A DNA stretch of 64,000 nucleotides, taken from an uncultured Sphingomonadaceae bacterium (GTDB taxonomy: Bacteria > Pseudomonadota > Alphaproteobacteria > Sphingomonadales > Sphingomonadaceae). The stretch is from assembly GCA_947497315.1 (NCBI GenBank), contig CANMFX010000002.1, positions 124,001-188,000 on the forward strand, in the 5' to 3' direction. The notes beneath the pieces were generated by a model. The model was not told the DNA's origin and searched no databases. It saw only the letters and a list, made by a program, of their open reading frames with translations. Positions within the stretch are counted from its first letter, which is position 1. The number at the start of each line of letters is the position of its first letter. Positions 46,484-57,035 of this stretch are shown in pieces. The position numbers and the translations under genes are program-made.

Positions 46484-46968
46484 GTGAGTCCCTAACAGAG
46501 TTGGAGCAGTCCATTCTCGACAATGTCGAGCAATACGGATGCCACCTGAACGGAGTTTTTGATCCTGACGGTAAAGAACCCGATTTTTGTTATTCGACGG
46601 GCTTCACATCTTCGGTTGATCAGCCGGAGGTCATCATGTTCGGACTTGAACTAACCCTAATGCAAACCTTGCTCAACGACACGCTTGAGCTATGTAGACA
46701 GGGTTTTGACATTACCGATAATGCTCAAACCGACGAGTTGATTGACGGGTATTCTTGTGTCTTTCGTCGGGTGCTTCCCGAATGGATCACACCGGAATTT
46801 TGGGGCTCTGCAATTTGGTATAATTGTAATCATCTCAGACGAGGTTTAGATCATGCCGTGCAGTTGGTCTGGCCGGACGAAAGCAACCGTTTCCCTTGGG
46901 AAGAGGGTGTAAGCGACGGCTATGTCGATGCTCAACCAGCACTATACGAACCGAGGCTAGCGGCATGA
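46480..46968 (+). CDS. DUF4262 protein inserted between murB and ddl
   Basis: 162 residues. The start LEQSILDNVEQYGCHLNGVF, then FCYSTGFT, PEVIMFGLELTLMQTLLNDT and the closing LVWPDESNRFPWEEG match the DUF4262 family, small cytoplasmic proteins of unknown role. It overlaps murB and ddl each as ATGA, so it is fully built into the operon. The base use is more A/T-rich than the neighbours (for example around 46810-46850), hinting at later arrival. No known dcw gene belongs here. Confidence 0.85.
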   Translation: MSESLTELEQSILDNVEQYGCHLNGVFDPDGKEPDFCYSTGFTSSVDQPEVIMFGLELTLMQTLLNDTLELCRQGFDITDNAQTDELIDGYSCVFRRVLPEWITPEFWGSAIWYNCNHLRRGLDHAVQLVWPDESNRFPWEEGVSDGYVDAQPALYEPRLAA

Positions 46969-47888
46969 GCGATAAACTCCACGTAGCAGTATTGATGGGC
47001 GGTTGGTCCGCCGAACGCGAAGTTTCGCTGATGAGCGGTAACGGCGTGGCCGATGCGCTTGAGAAAAATGGCCATAAGGTGACTCGCATCGATATGGATC
47101 GCAATCTGGCGATGGTGTTGGACGCGGTAAAGCCAGATGTCGTGTTCAACGCGCTACATGGTTGTCCGGGTGAGGACGGCACGGTGCAGGGCATGCTCGA
47201 TCTTATGCAGATTCCCTACACGCATAGTGGCCGGGTAACCTCCGTCATTGCCATTGATAAGGAGCTGACCAAGCAGCAACTGGTTCCGGCCGGTATCCCG
47301 ATGCCACAAGGCAAAATGGTAAAGAGCAAGGATGTTTTTGAAGCCGATCCACTGCCGCGGCCTTATGTACTGAAACCGGTCAACGAAGGCTCGTCCGTGG
47401 GCGTGGCGATCGTCACCGATCAAGGGAATTACGGCAATCCGATTGGCCGCGACGTATCCGGCCCGTGGCAAGAATTTGACGAGCTGCTCGCCGAACCTTT
47501 TATCAAGGGGCGCGAGCTGACGACCGCGGTTGTTGGCGGCAAGGCATTATGCGTAACTGAGTTGAAACCCAAAGCCGGTTTCTACGATTACGATGCCAAA
47601 TATACCGAAGGCCTGACGGAGCATATCTGTCCGGCGGAAATTCCGGCGGAGATTGAAAAACTCTGTCTCGATTATGCATTGCGCGCTCACCAGGTTCTGG
47701 GTTGCAAGGGAACGTCGCGGACGGACTATCGCTGGGACGACGAATTGGGTGCGGACGGCTTGTTTGTACTGGAGACCAATACCCAGCCCGGGATGACACC
47801 GCTCAGTCTCGTGCCGGAACAGGCCAAGCAAATGGGCATAAGCTATGAAGAACTGGTCGAAATAATTGTGAGGGAAGCCCTGAAATGA
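46965..47888 (+). CDS. ddl: D-alanine:D-alanine ligase
   Basis: 307 residues from the ATG at 46965, which overlaps the preceding stop. ATP-grasp enzyme joining two D-alanines. It shows VAVLMGGWSAEREVSLMSG, NALHGCPGEDGTVQGMLD, YVLKPVNEGSSVGVAIV, SRTDYRW and LETNTQPGMTPLSLVPEQA. The dcw location suggests DdlB. Confidence 0.96.
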   Translation: MSDKLHVAVLMGGWSAEREVSLMSGNGVADALEKNGHKVTRIDMDRNLAMVLDAVKPDVVFNALHGCPGEDGTVQGMLDLMQIPYTHSGRVTSVIAIDKELTKQQLVPAGIPMPQGKMVKSKDVFEADPLPRPYVLKPVNEGSSVGVAIVTDQGNYGNPIGRDVSGPWQEFDELLAEPFIKGRELTTAVVGGKALCVTELKPKAGFYDYDAKYTEGLTEHICPAEIPAEIEKLCLDYALRAHQVLGCKGTSRTDYRWDDELGADGLFVLETNTQPGMTPLSLVPEQAKQMGISYEELVEIIVREALK

Positions 47889-47898
47889 GGAAAAGGCG

Positions 47899-48786
47899 AT
47901 GACAGCAGCATCAGTCAGGCGGACAAATAAAAAGTCCAAGGGTAAACCCCGCAAGGTGAACAAGAAAAAAGTCCGCCAAGTGTCGATCTTTGACAAGATC
48001 CTCCGCGCCATGCCGGTGACCGAGGCACAGGTACAGAAAGGTCTGACCTGGGGTCTGATCGGGGTGTTTGTTTTGGGCGCCTATAGCGTTGCCCATTATA
48101 CCGGCATCAACGAACGGATCAGCAGCCAGGTTGCAACCACTGTCGGCGCTGCCGGATTTGAAGTGAAGCGCGTTGAAGTCACCGGCGTCAACCGGATCGA
48201 CGAACTGAAAGTCTATGAAATTACATTGGCACAGAAAGACCGTTCCATGATGCTGGTCGATATTGATCAGGTGCGCGATGATCTTATGGGTAACGGCTGG
48301 ATCAAGGACGCGCGGATTTCGCGCCGCTTGCCCGACACGTTGGTGGTGGAGATTGTTGAGCGCGAACCGGCCGCCGTGTGGCAGCGCGATGGCAAATTGT
48401 CATTGATCGACAAAACCGGTTATCCGCTGCAGCAGATACAAAGGGAAGAAATTCCAGACCTGCCGGTGATTGTTGGCAAGAAAGCCAATGAAAAGGTGCC
48501 GGAGTTGACCAAATTGCTTGACGTTGCACCAGCACTCAGCCCGATGGTGACAGGCGCTACCTGGATCGGTAATCGGCGCTGGAACCTGGAATTTGACAGT
48601 GGTGAAACGCTTGCGCTTCCAGAAGGGGAGGAGACAGCAGCGGCGGCATTGCTGAATTTTGCCCGGATGGACGGGGTAAACCGCCTGCTCGGGCGCGGGG
48701 TGGTGCATTTTGATCTGCGTGATTCAGAGCGCGCTTATCTTCGGATGCCGCCAAAGGTCGAGACATCTGTAGAACCAGAGGGTTAA
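47899..48786 (+). CDS. ftsQ: Division protein FtsQ
   Basis: 295 residues. Basic cytoplasmic N-terminus (KSKGKPRKVNKKKVRQ), one span (GLTWGLIGVFVLGAYSVAHY), POTRA domain (FEVKRVEVTGVNRIDELKVY, DARISRRLPDTLVVEIVERE) and C-terminal beta domain. It bridges FtsL/B/I-W and the Z-ring proteins. AGGAAAAGG precedes the ATG. Confidence 0.94.
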   Translation: MTAASVRRTNKKSKGKPRKVNKKKVRQVSIFDKILRAMPVTEAQVQKGLTWGLIGVFVLGAYSVAHYTGINERISSQVATTVGAAGFEVKRVEVTGVNRIDELKVYEITLAQKDRSMMLVDIDQVRDDLMGNGWIKDARISRRLPDTLVVEIVEREPAAVWQRDGKLSLIDKTGYPLQQIQREEIPDLPVIVGKKANEKVPELTKLLDVAPALSPMVTGATWIGNRRWNLEFDSGETLALPEGEETAAAALLNFARMDGVNRLLGRGVVHFDLRDSERAYLRMPPKVETSVEPEG

Positions 48787-48847
48787 ACAACACGCTATCG
48801 ATTGGGGGCACCATGAGGCAGCAAAAAGGATATAAGGGAACAGGTAA

Positions 48848-50107
48848 ATGGCAGCACGGGTAGAAAAGATTTTTACCGCTTTGGATATCGGGTCGTCCAA
48901 GATTACAGCGATGATCGCTGGCCGGATGGACAATGGTGATATCACCGTGCTGGGAACCGGGCAGCGCGCCAGCAAAGGCGTGAAGCGTGGTTATATTGCC
49001 GATACCGAACGCACCGAACTGGATGTCCGCGATGCGGTGGAGCAGGCCGAACGTATTGCCGGAACCAATATTGACGATGTCTGGGTGAGCTTTTCGGCTG
49101 GTGGTCTGACCAGCATGCTGACGTCTGTTGAAACGGAACTGGGCGGCCACCGCATTGAGCAGGAAGATATTGATCACTTGCTCAAAGCCGGACGCAGCAG
49201 CATCGACCCACAAGGCAAAATGGTTCTGCACGCGCAGCCTGCGCTTTATACAATTGACGGTCTGGCCGGAGTGAAAAAGCCCAAAGGTCTGCATGCCGAC
49301 CGTTTGGGCGTCGATATCCATGTGATCCTTGCCGACGCATCGCCGGTGCGTAATATCGATATGAGTGTGCGCGGCGCGCATCTTAACGTGAAATCCATTA
49401 TCGCATCCCCGATTGCTGCTGGTACCGCCTGTCTGTCGAAAGAGGAGCGCGAGCTGGGCGTCGCGATGGTGGAACTGGGCGCAGAGGTTACCAATGTTTC
49501 CCTTTTTGCAGGCGGCATGTTGGTCGGGCTCGCCACTTTGCCTTACGGTGCAGCGGATATTACCGATGATATCGCATCATCCTTCGGCCTGCGACGTGCA
49601 CAGGCCGAGCGGATCAAATGTTTTCACGGATCGGCAACCACCAGTCCGCGTGACAATCATGACGTAATTGATCTGCAACTCGATAAAGTGGGGCCGGAAG
49701 CGGACGAAGATGGTCGTATCACCAAGGCGCAGCTTATCGGCGTGATCCGTCAGCGACTGGATCATCTGATGGGTGAGATTGGGCAGACGCTAAAAGGACT
49801 GGGCTTTACCGGGCCGGTCGGACGGCAGGTTGTGCTCACCGGCGGTGGTGCGGAACTGAAAGGCATTGCGGATTATGCGCAATCAGCGCTGGGTCAAACC
49901 GTGCGGATCGGTCGCCCCACCGGACTGACAGCTTTACCCGATGCACATAGTGGTCCGGGCTTTGCCGGTTTGGCGGGTCTGGCGCTTTATGCGGCGCAGG
50001 AACCTGTCGACCTCAGATCGCTTTCCAGCAGCCATCAAAACGTTCACAAATATGCCGGTTCTGCGGTAATTGGACGGTTGATGTCGGCAATCCGGGGGAA
50101 TTTTTAA
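48848..50107 (+). CDS. ftsA: FtsA, Z-ring membrane tether
   Basis: 419 residues. Actin-like: TALDIGSSKITAMIAGRMD, SHS2-type inserted domain, VELGAEVTNVSLFAGGMLVG, GLRRAQAERIKC and VVLTGGGAELKGIADYA. The C-terminal amphipathic helix is VIGRLMSAIRGNF, the membrane-targeting sequence. Upstream AAGGGAACAGG is its ribosome-binding region. Confidence 0.96.
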   Translation: MAARVEKIFTALDIGSSKITAMIAGRMDNGDITVLGTGQRASKGVKRGYIADTERTELDVRDAVEQAERIAGTNIDDVWVSFSAGGLTSMLTSVETELGGHRIEQEDIDHLLKAGRSSIDPQGKMVLHAQPALYTIDGLAGVKKPKGLHADRLGVDIHVILADASPVRNIDMSVRGAHLNVKSIIASPIAAGTACLSKEERELGVAMVELGAEVTNVSLFAGGMLVGLATLPYGAADITDDIASSFGLRRAQAERIKCFHGSATTSPRDNHDVIDLQLDKVGPEADEDGRITKAQLIGVIRQRLDHLMGEIGQTLKGLGFTGPVGRQVVLTGGGAELKGIADYAQSALGQTVRIGRPTGLTALPDAHSGPGFAGLAGLALYAAQEPVDLRSLSSSHQNVHKYAGSAVIGRLMSAIRGNF

Positions 50108-50211
50108 GAATTTACGAAAAAAATTAACTTTTGGGGTGATTCCAACATCAAATTTGTGCAAAGCGTTACCCAAATGTTACACATCGAGTTTTTGTCTGGG
50201 GAGACAGTAAA

Positions 50212-51756
50212 ATGAGCATCAATATTGGCCCACCTGAAGTGGAAGAGTTGAAACCACGGATCGCCGTTATTGGCGTTGGCGGTGCAGGCGGCAATGCGAT
50301 TGCAAATATGATCGCAGCAAAGGTGGAAGGCGTTGATTTCATCGTCAGTAACACCGACGCACAATCGCTCAACAGCTCTCCCGCAGAACAGCGCATTCAG
50401 CTTGGACCCGAGATTACCCAAGGTCTTGGTGCTGGTTCTCGTCCGGAAGTGGGACGCGCAGCAGCGGAAGAAACGCTGGAGCTTGTCGAAAAGGCACTGG
50501 ACGGCGCGCATATGTGCTTTATCGCTGCCGGCATGGGCGGCGGCACCGGTACCGGCGCAGCTCCGGTTATTGCCAAGGCGGCGCGTGACAAGGGCATTTT
50601 GACGGTGGGCGTTGTTACCAAGCCGTTCACGTTTGAAGGCACACGGCGCATGAAATCGGCCAATGCCGGTATCGAAGAGCTGCAGAAAAACGTGGATACT
50701 CTGATCATTATCCCCAATCAGAACCTGTTCCTCGTCGCCAATCCCAACACGACTTTCAAAGAAGCGTTTTTGCTGGCCGACGAAGTGCTTCAGCAAGGCG
50801 TTCGCGGCATTACCGACCTGATGGTCATGCCCGGGCTGATCAACCTCGATTTTGCTGACGTTCGCTCCGTGATGCACGAAATGGGCAAGGCGATGATGGG
50901 TACCGGCGAAGCTGAAGGCGACGGCCGTGCTCTGGAAGCGGCTGAAAAAGCTATTGCCAACCCGCTGCTCGACGGCGTGTCGATGCAGGGCGCGAAGGGC
51001 GTCATCGTTTCGATCACCGGTGGTGAAGATATGCGCCTGATGGAAGTCGATGAAGCGGCCAATCACATTCGCGAGCTGGTTGATCCTGATGCCAATATCA
51101 TCTGGGGCAGTGCGTTTAACGAAAATCTCGATGGCCGCATCCGCGTGTCTGTCGTTGCGACCGGCATTGACAGCGACGGTTCTGTGGCAGCGCCATCGAC
51201 AGCTTCGTCCTTTGCGATGAGCAGTCCGGCGCCGGCCGCATCTTCCTTCGCATCCAGTATTCCTGCAGAAGAGGAAGAGCCTGAAGTTGAAGAGGTTGCA
51301 GAAGCCCAGGAAGAACCCATTCTTGACATGGCAGAAAGCCTTGAGACTTCTGAGGCGGAAATGGTCGTTGAACCAGAGCCCGCTCCAGAACCGGAGCCAG
51401 AACCAGAGATTGCTCCTGCTCCGACGGCTACTTATTCGGATGATGATGAGCTGGAAGACGAAACCGCTGCTGCTCCATCTTTCGCGTCCCTGACGCCCGG
51501 TATGGTCAGTGATGACGAACCGGAAGAGGAAGAGCTTGTACTCGGCGGTGATGCCATGCAGCCTGTGGAAGAAGATGCACCGGCATCGACTGAGCCAGCA
51601 CCTCGGGTAGCCAGCGGCGGTGGTACATTGTTTGAGCGGATGTCCAACCTGACACGCGGAAATAATAAAGCCGATGAAGAAGGCGAAGAAGGCGACGAGG
51701 AATCACGCGATCCGCTCGATATTCCGCGCTTCCTGAACCGCCAGAACAACCAATAA
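50212..51756 (+). CDS. ftsZ: FtsZ, tubulin-like division GTPase
   Basis: 514 residues. GTP-binding signature [17 protein letters not shown] (about 108-124), T7-type [11 protein letters not shown]. After the core (about residue 320) comes a long Glu/Pro/Ala/Ser-rich linker of about 170 residues and the conserved C-terminal peptide [12 protein letters not shown], which binds FtsA and other partners. A 104-bp gap separates it from ftsA; GGGGAGAC precedes the ATG. Long linkers are usual in alphaproteobacteria. Confidence 0.97.
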   Translation: MSINIGPPEVEELKPRIAVIGVGGAGGNAIANMIAAKVEGVDFIVSNTDAQSLNSSPAEQRIQLGPEITQGLGAGSRPEVGRAAAEETLELVEKALDGAHMCFIAAGMGGGTGTGAAPVIAKAARDKGILTVGVVTKPFTFEGTRRMKSANAGIEELQKNVDTLIIIPNQNLFLVANPNTTFKEAFLLADEVLQQGVRGITDLMVMPGLINLDFADVRSVMHEMGKAMMGTGEAEGDGRALEAAEKAIANPLLDGVSMQGAKGVIVSITGGEDMRLMEVDEAANHIRELVDPDANIIWGSAFNENLDGRIRVSVVATGIDSDGSVAAPSTASSFAMSSPAPAASSFASSIPAEEEEPEVEEVAEAQEEPILDMAESLETSEAEMVVEPEPAPEPEPEPEIAPAPTATYSDDDELEDETAAAPSFASLTPGMVSDDEPEEEELVLGGDAMQPVEEDAPASTEPAPRVASGGGTLFERMSNLTRGNNKADEEGEEGDEESRDPLDIPRFLNRQNNQ

Positions 51757-51909
51757 GGGCGTCGGCAGCAATGTGTTGCTCGTAACTGCCTTGAACTCAT
51801 CCCATGGTCTCGGTTTCTTGACCGGCCTTTTGGTTTGTCTTTTGGTGGGGGCGACTGGCCTTGCAATCTATTTTCTGTGCTTGATTTCAGCGCGGTCAAA
51901 TCGTTTAAT

Positions 51910-53664
51910 ATGCCGGTGAAAACGATCTCGAAATATTTGATTCTTGCGGCCTTGCCACTGGCCGGTTTCGCCTTGCCTGTACCCCAGGCCCAGGCCCAAA
52001 AAAGTGCGCAATCCAGCAACACTGATCTGCAGGATGCGCTGCGCCGTATCGCCCGTAATTCCAACGATTCTTCGGCGCTGGCAGATGCGGGATTGGCGGC
52101 GCTGGAGCTTGGTGATACGCGTGCCGCCATCGGCTTTCTGGCTAGGGCAAACGAAATTTATCCCCGCAGTGGCCGCGTAAAAGCTGGTCTCGCGCGGTCT
52201 CTGTTGCTTGAGCAAAATCCCTTCGGCGCGATCCGCTATTTTGATGAAGCGACGGCCAATGGTATCGCAGCAAAAGACATCGCGATTGATCGCGGTCTTG
52301 CTTATGATCTGATCGGGCGAAATGCCGATGCGCAAAAAGACTATCAGCTGGCTTTAAGTCATGGCCGGAGTGACAAGCTGTTGAAACGTTATGCGATCTC
52401 GCTGGGGATCATCGGCGATGTCGAAGGCGCTGAGGCTCAGTTAAACCCTCTGCTACAAAAAAGCGACCGGGATGCTTGGCGTAACCGGGCTTTCATTCTG
52501 GCGATGAACGGTCAGGAAAAAGAGGCCAACAAGATTGCGCGTCAGACCATGCAGAAACAAATGGCGAAAGCGATCAAACCGTTTTTCGATCGGATGCCGA
52601 AGCTGACTGCAGCGCAAAAGGCGGCCGCAGTACATTTTGGCCATTTCCCGGCCAGTGAAAATATCGGTGTCGATGTCGCCTCGGTGCGCTTCGCGTCCCG
52701 CAACGCGGTGCGCGACGGTGATGGTGCTGATGCGGGATTGATTCCCATCGGTGAACCGTTGGGGCAGAATGTCGAAAAACCAAAAGTGCTGGCAATGCCT
52801 GATACCTCCCCGCGGCGCCGACCCGGTTCCAAGAGTAGCGACAAGAAAACGACGCCAAATGCCAATCGCACAGGCGCAGACAACAAAACCGTGCTGGCAC
52901 AAAATAACCTACCGACACCAAAGAGCGCGAGGCCGCTGGTGAAGCCTGCGGTAGCGCGGCCCAATGATCCCGTGACAAAAAATACGGCGAAGGAAGACAA
53001 GTCATCGCCATCTCCCGGATTTGAGACGGCTGTTGGAGGTTCTGCAAAAAAAGCACCCTTGGTATCCGAAACCGTGGCCAGAAAAGTGGATATCGGTGGG
53101 GTAAAAGCGCCGGCCAAATCAAGTGACGAAAAATCCAAAAAACCGGTCCAACTGGTGAACTTTGACCTTGCAAAGGCAGGATCATCAGGACCATCGCCGA
53201 TTGTGTCGGGAACGCCCGGTGACAGTGCGTCCGGGGCCACGCCGCGCCGGCCTTTGTCAGACATTATCGGTTCTATAGCGATTCCGGATTCTGAGAAAAA
53301 AGCGGCGGTTGTGCCGGTGGATTTAGCCGCAATAACACCCGCCAAGCCAAAGCCGGTCTTAACTAAGGTGGAAGCTGAACCCAAACCACCGGAACACCCC
53401 AAACGCTATTGGGTCCAGATAGCGACCGGATCCGATCTCAAGGCGCTGAAATATGACTATCGCCGGATGTCGAAGAAAAATGCTGATCTGTTCGCGGCCA
53501 CCAGTGGATGGACGTCGCCATGGGGGAAAACAAAACGGCTGGTGGTCGGTCCGTTTGACGATTTGAGTGCAGCGAAAAAGTTTGAAGCGGGTTTCCGCAA
53601 AGGCGGCGGCGATGGCTTTGCCTGGGTCAGTGCTGATGGCACGAAAGTGAACAAGCTGAACTAA
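51910..53664 (+). CDS. Exported TPR and SPOR-domain protein, probable septal cell-wall factor
   Basis: 584 residues from the ATG at 51910. Signal peptide [25 protein letters not shown]-like region (about residues 35-200), a long low-complexity middle part rich in Lys, Pro, Ala, Ser and Thr, and a C-terminal SPOR domain ([39 protein letters not shown]). SPOR domains bind denuded septal peptidoglycan, so a role at the division site is likely, fitting the place after ftsZ. The frame is open from 51835 but the signal peptide sets the start. Confidence 0.82.
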   Translation: MPVKTISKYLILAALPLAGFALPVPQAQAQKSAQSSNTDLQDALRRIARNSNDSSALADAGLAALELGDTRAAIGFLARANEIYPRSGRVKAGLARSLLLEQNPFGAIRYFDEATANGIAAKDIAIDRGLAYDLIGRNADAQKDYQLALSHGRSDKLLKRYAISLGIIGDVEGAEAQLNPLLQKSDRDAWRNRAFILAMNGQEKEANKIARQTMQKQMAKAIKPFFDRMPKLTAAQKAAAVHFGHFPASENIGVDVASVRFASRNAVRDGDGADAGLIPIGEPLGQNVEKPKVLAMPDTSPRRRPGSKSSDKKTTPNANRTGADNKTVLAQNNLPTPKSARPLVKPAVARPNDPVTKNTAKEDKSSPSPGFETAVGGSAKKAPLVSETVARKVDIGGVKAPAKSSDEKSKKPVQLVNFDLAKAGSSGPSPIVSGTPGDSASGATPRRPLSDIIGSIAIPDSEKKAAVVPVDLAAITPAKPKPVLTKVEAEPKPPEHPKRYWVQIATGSDLKALKYDYRRMSKKNADLFAATSGWTSPWGKTKRLVVGPFDDLSAAKKFEAGFRKGGGDGFAWVSADGTKVNKLN

Positions 53665-54824
53665 TGGCAAAAAAAGCGAGCTATGCTAGCGACCCGCGTC
53701 AAAGCCGCGGTAGGCGCCATGATGAAGGGCGTTCTGAAAGCGATGGCAGCATTCGTGGACCGCGCGATGACTTTCAACGCGACCGCGACCGCATCATCCA
53801 CTCGATATCCTTTCGCCGATTGCGTCATAAAACGCAGGTTTTTGTTGCTCCCGACGGTGATCATTTCCGCGTTCGCCTCACCCACAGTCTCGAAGTGGCG
53901 CAGATTGGCCGGACTATTGCGCGCTCTTTAGGGCTTAATGAAGATCTGACCGAAGCATTGTGTCTGGCGCATGATATCGGTCATCCGCCCTTCGGTCACG
54001 CTGGAGAGGATGCGCTGGAAGACGCATTGGCTGATCATGGTGGTTTTGATCATAATGCACAGACAATAAGGACATTGACCAAGTTGGAGCGCCCCTATCC
54101 GCGCTGGGATGGCTTGAACCTGACATGGGAAATGCTCGAAGGTCTGGCCAAGCATAATGGCCCGATAGCGCGGCCCACCTGGGCCATGGCCGAAGCCAAT
54201 GCCGGGATGCCGCTTGATCTGAACAGCTGGCCGTCGCTGGAGGCGCAAATCGCGGCGGTTGCGGATGATATCGCTTATGACAATCACGATATTGACGATG
54301 GCATCAGGGCAGGCTTGTTGAGCATAGACCAGTTGCTGACACTACCGTTCATCGCGGAGCGCTGGAGTGATATCTGCACGCGCTTTCCGGATGTTGAGCG
54401 GGATCGTCTGGTGCCCGAGCTGATCCGCGATCAAATTGGTCTGATGGTCAACAATGTGATCGAAACAACCGTCGCACGGATCAAGGAACATGGCATCGAA
54501 ACAGTGGATGATGTACGCGGTGCCGGCGTTATGATTGGCGGTTTTTCTGATGACATGGCTGCAAAAGAGCGGACGCTCAAAAAATTCATGTATGCCAATT
54601 TGTATAACCATCCCGAGCAGATGGCGGCGGCGGACAATGCACGGGTTGTTGTCGCTGATCTGGTGGGTGCCTATCGGGACAAGCCGGTTCTGATGCCGGA
54701 AAGCTGGGTGGCGGCGCTGCCGTCGGCGGAACCGGACCGTATCCGTCATATTGCCGATTTCATGGCCGGTATGACGGATCGCTATGCTAGCAACAGCCAT
54801 AGTGAGATTTTTGGGGACACATGA
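53664..54824 (+). CDS. Deoxyguanosinetriphosphate triphosphohydrolase-like protein
   Basis: 386 residues. HD-domain phosphohydrolase that splits dNTP into nucleoside and triphosphate. Motifs: [20 protein letters not shown] near the start, HRL-type, [13 protein letters not shown], the HD pair in [15 protein letters not shown], and [18 protein letters not shown]. It shares one base with the preceding stop (TAATG). Length fits the short dGTPase family; the nucleotide preference is not certain. Confidence 0.92.
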   Translation: MAKKASYASDPRQSRGRRHDEGRSESDGSIRGPRDDFQRDRDRIIHSISFRRLRHKTQVFVAPDGDHFRVRLTHSLEVAQIGRTIARSLGLNEDLTEALCLAHDIGHPPFGHAGEDALEDALADHGGFDHNAQTIRTLTKLERPYPRWDGLNLTWEMLEGLAKHNGPIARPTWAMAEANAGMPLDLNSWPSLEAQIAAVADDIAYDNHDIDDGIRAGLLSIDQLLTLPFIAERWSDICTRFPDVERDRLVPELIRDQIGLMVNNVIETTVARIKEHGIETVDDVRGAGVMIGGFSDDMAAKERTLKKFMYANLYNHPEQMAAADNARVVVADLVGAYRDKPVLMPESWVAALPSAEPDRIRHIADFMAGMTDRYASNSHSEIFGDT

Positions 54825-55498
54825 TGGCCGAGCCCGTTTTGATTGTTGGAGCAACTGGTCTGATCGGTAACTTGCTTGTCCGAAAGCTCATTGCGGATGG
54901 ACGCGATGAAGGGCTTCACTTGCTGGTTCGTAAGCCGCTTGACGGCGACTATGGTGCGGCCACCATCCATGTGGCGCCTACAGAGCAATGGCCTGATGTC
55001 ATTGCCAACATCAAAGCCGTGCGAACAGTCTCCTGCCTTGGGTCCACCATGAAAAAGGCCGGGTCGAAAGAGGCTTTTGCTGCGGTTGACAGAGATCTGG
55101 TTGGAGCGGTTGCAAAAGCCGCCAAGGCTGCGGGGGCAAGGCAGTTCATTGCCGTATCCTCGACAATGGCAAATGCTCAGGCCTCGCAATTTTACCTGAA
55201 AGTCAAAGGGCAGGCCGAAGAGTTGATGCGCGCACAGCAATTTGACCGGTTGGATATTATCAGACCGGGCTTGTTGCGCGGAGAACGGACCAATGATGCG
55301 CGGCTAGGCGAAAGTCTGGCCATTATCGCCAGTCCGCTGATGGACCGGCTTTTGCACGGTTCCTTGCGGCGCTATCGGTCAATTGACGGGCGGGAAGTGG
55401 CGGCAGCGATCGCGGCTCTGCTCACCGAAGATGCGGTTGGCGACAATATCTACGAAAATGATGCGATATGGAAATGGGCGGATCGCGAAACAGCGTAA
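54821..55498 (+). CDS. NAD(P)-binding Rossmann protein (atypical SDR, NAD(P)H-binding family)
   Basis: 225 residues. [18 protein letters not shown] at the N-terminus binds the dinucleotide, followed by [17 protein letters not shown], a helix with [12 protein letters not shown], and [11 protein letters not shown]. This resembles the HTATIP2-like atypical SDR group. Catalytic function unknown. It overlaps the dGTPase gene as ATGA. Confidence 0.82.
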   Translation: MMAEPVLIVGATGLIGNLLVRKLIADGRDEGLHLLVRKPLDGDYGAATIHVAPTEQWPDVIANIKAVRTVSCLGSTMKKAGSKEAFAAVDRDLVGAVAKAAKAAGARQFIAVSSTMANAQASQFYLKVKGQAEELMRAQQFDRLDIIRPGLLRGERTNDARLGESLAIIASPLMDRLLHGSLRRYRSIDGREVAAAIAALLTEDAVGDNIYENDAIWKWADRETA

Positions 55499-55602
55499 AA
55501 TTTTTACAGCCCTTCGACCTATCGAATCATTGACTCCCAAGGCCTGCTCGGTCACGCTTTCGGCTGCTTTTGATTGCCGCCTTGCAGGCACAGATCACGA
55601 AG

Positions 55603-55810
55603 CGATGCGGGAGAGCGCCAAACTCCATAAAAAGCTTGGCCGCCGAAGGAGCAACCGCCCCGGAAACTCTCAGGCCGATGGACCGTATCAGCTTCACAAG
55701 CACTCTGGAAAGAGCCCACCGTTGCTAAAGCTATGGCGGGCCACCGAAGGGGTAAGTGGCCATTAATTGAGTGCCATGAAACTCTCAGGTTCCGTGACAG
55801 AGGGGGCAGT
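55603..55810 (+). ncRNA. Tandem glycine riboswitch upstream of gcvT
   Basis: Two aptamers occur in series. The first has GCGGGAGAG, GCCGCCGAAGGAGCAACC, GGAAACTCTCAGG and GACCG, ending with CACTCTGG. The second has GGCCACCGAAGGGGTAAG, GAAACTCTCAGGTTCCGTGA and CAGAGGGGG. The CCGAAGG and AAACTCTCAGG blocks are glycine-aptamer hallmarks. The leader reaches gcvT about 50 bases later; no clear terminator stem is seen, so translational control or a downstream hairpin is possible. The rest of the 362-bp gap holds no gene. Confidence 0.93.
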
Positions 55811-55860
55811 TTTACAGGCTTTTGCTGTGAGCTGTACCTTTTGCATGGGCGGAATTTTTA

Positions 55861-57006
55861 ATGAGTGATGATAAAACCGAGACATTGAAGAAGCTGCCAC
55901 TCGATAGCTGGCACCGTGACCATGGCGGGCGGATGGTGCCGTTTGCGGGTTATGAAATGCCGGTGCAATATGAAGGCGTGATGGCTGAACATCTGTGGAC
56001 CCGCGAAAATGCCGGCTTGTTTGATGTCAGCCATATGGGGCAGGTGCAATTGGAAGGTGAAGGCGCGGCAGATGCGCTGGAGGCGATTGTTCCTGGCAAC
56101 ATTTCTGCCCTGGGTGCCGGCAAAATCCGTTATACACTGCTGCTGGCGCAGGATGGGGGGATATTGGACGACCTCATGGTGACCAATACCAGCCGCAATC
56201 TCTATCTGGTGGTCAATGGTGCAACCAAGCATGACGACATAGCCTATTTTAATGCGCAACTGTCATCCGATGTTACGTTGAAGCATCTGGAAGATCAGGC
56301 ATTGCTGGCATTGCAGGGGCCGAAAGCGAGCGAAGCGCTGGCAAAGCTGAACATAAGCCCGATGCAGCCCGACTGGCCGGTGCCAACGGATCTCTATTTC
56401 ATGGAAGCCGGGCCCTTTATGTGGGGTGATATCCCATTGGGCATCAGCCGCTCCGGCTATACCGGCGAAGATGGCTTCGAGATTAGCGTTCCGGCGGGGC
56501 ATGCCGAAAAGCTGGCAGCGGCTTTATGCGCGCTCGAAGAAGTGAAGCCCATCGGTCTCGGCGCGCGCGACAGTTTGCGGCTGGAGGCCGGTCTGCCGCT
56601 CTATGGCCATGATATGGATGCGGATATCCTGCCGGTCGAAGCGAATTTGAACTTTGCGCTATCCAAAGCGCGCCGGGAGGAGGGAAATTTTGCCGGTGCT
56701 GAGCGGGTATTGGCTCAATATCCGGACAAAGCCGATAAAAAGCGCGTGGGGCTTTTCATCAATGGCCGCCAGCCGATCCGTGAGGGCGCCAGCGTGGTCG
56801 ATGCCGATGGCAACAGCATTGGCGCTGTCACCAGCGGTGGTTTCTCGCCGACGCTGCAGAAGCCTATCGCGATGGCTTATGTACCGACAGCACTGGTCGA
56901 AACGGGCACCGAAATTACCGTGGAGCAGCGCGGCAAAGCGATATCCTGCACCGTCGCAGACATGCCCTTTGTGCCGCATAATTATCACCGCAAACCGAAA
57001 TTATAG
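55861..57006 (+). CDS. gcvT: Aminomethyltransferase (glycine cleavage T protein)
   Basis: 381 residues. Transfers the methylene group from lipoyl GcvH to tetrahydrofolate. HRDHGGRMVPFAGYEMPVQY, AGLFDVSHMGQVQLEG, GISRSGYTGEDGFEI and ARDSLRLEAGLPLYGHD are characteristic. First gene under the riboswitch. Confidence 0.96.
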   Translation: MSDDKTETLKKLPLDSWHRDHGGRMVPFAGYEMPVQYEGVMAEHLWTRENAGLFDVSHMGQVQLEGEGAADALEAIVPGNISALGAGKIRYTLLLAQDGGILDDLMVTNTSRNLYLVVNGATKHDDIAYFNAQLSSDVTLKHLEDQALLALQGPKASEALAKLNISPMQPDWPVPTDLYFMEAGPFMWGDIPLGISRSGYTGEDGFEISVPAGHAEKLAAALCALEEVKPIGLGARDSLRLEAGLPLYGHDMDADILPVEANLNFALSKARREEGNFAGAERVLAQYPDKADKKRVGLFINGRQPIREGASVVDADGNSIGAVTSGGFSPTLQKPIAMAYVPTALVETGTEITVEQRGKAISCTVADMPFVPHNYHRKPKL

Positions 57007-57035
57007 ACGATTAGAAGAGGGAAAAGGACGAAATT

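Noticed and set aside
50101-50135. CtrA-like site (TTAA-type half sites) between ftsA and ftsZ
   Set aside because: The TTAA/TTAAC halves are present but the spacing does not fit the TTAA-n7-TTAAC consensus; A/T-rich chance match. A GANTC methylation site at about 50137 is single and not informative.
51180-51700. FtsZ Glu/Pro-rich linker as a novelty
   Set aside because: Long disordered linkers before the C-terminal peptide are usual in alphaproteobacterial FtsZ.
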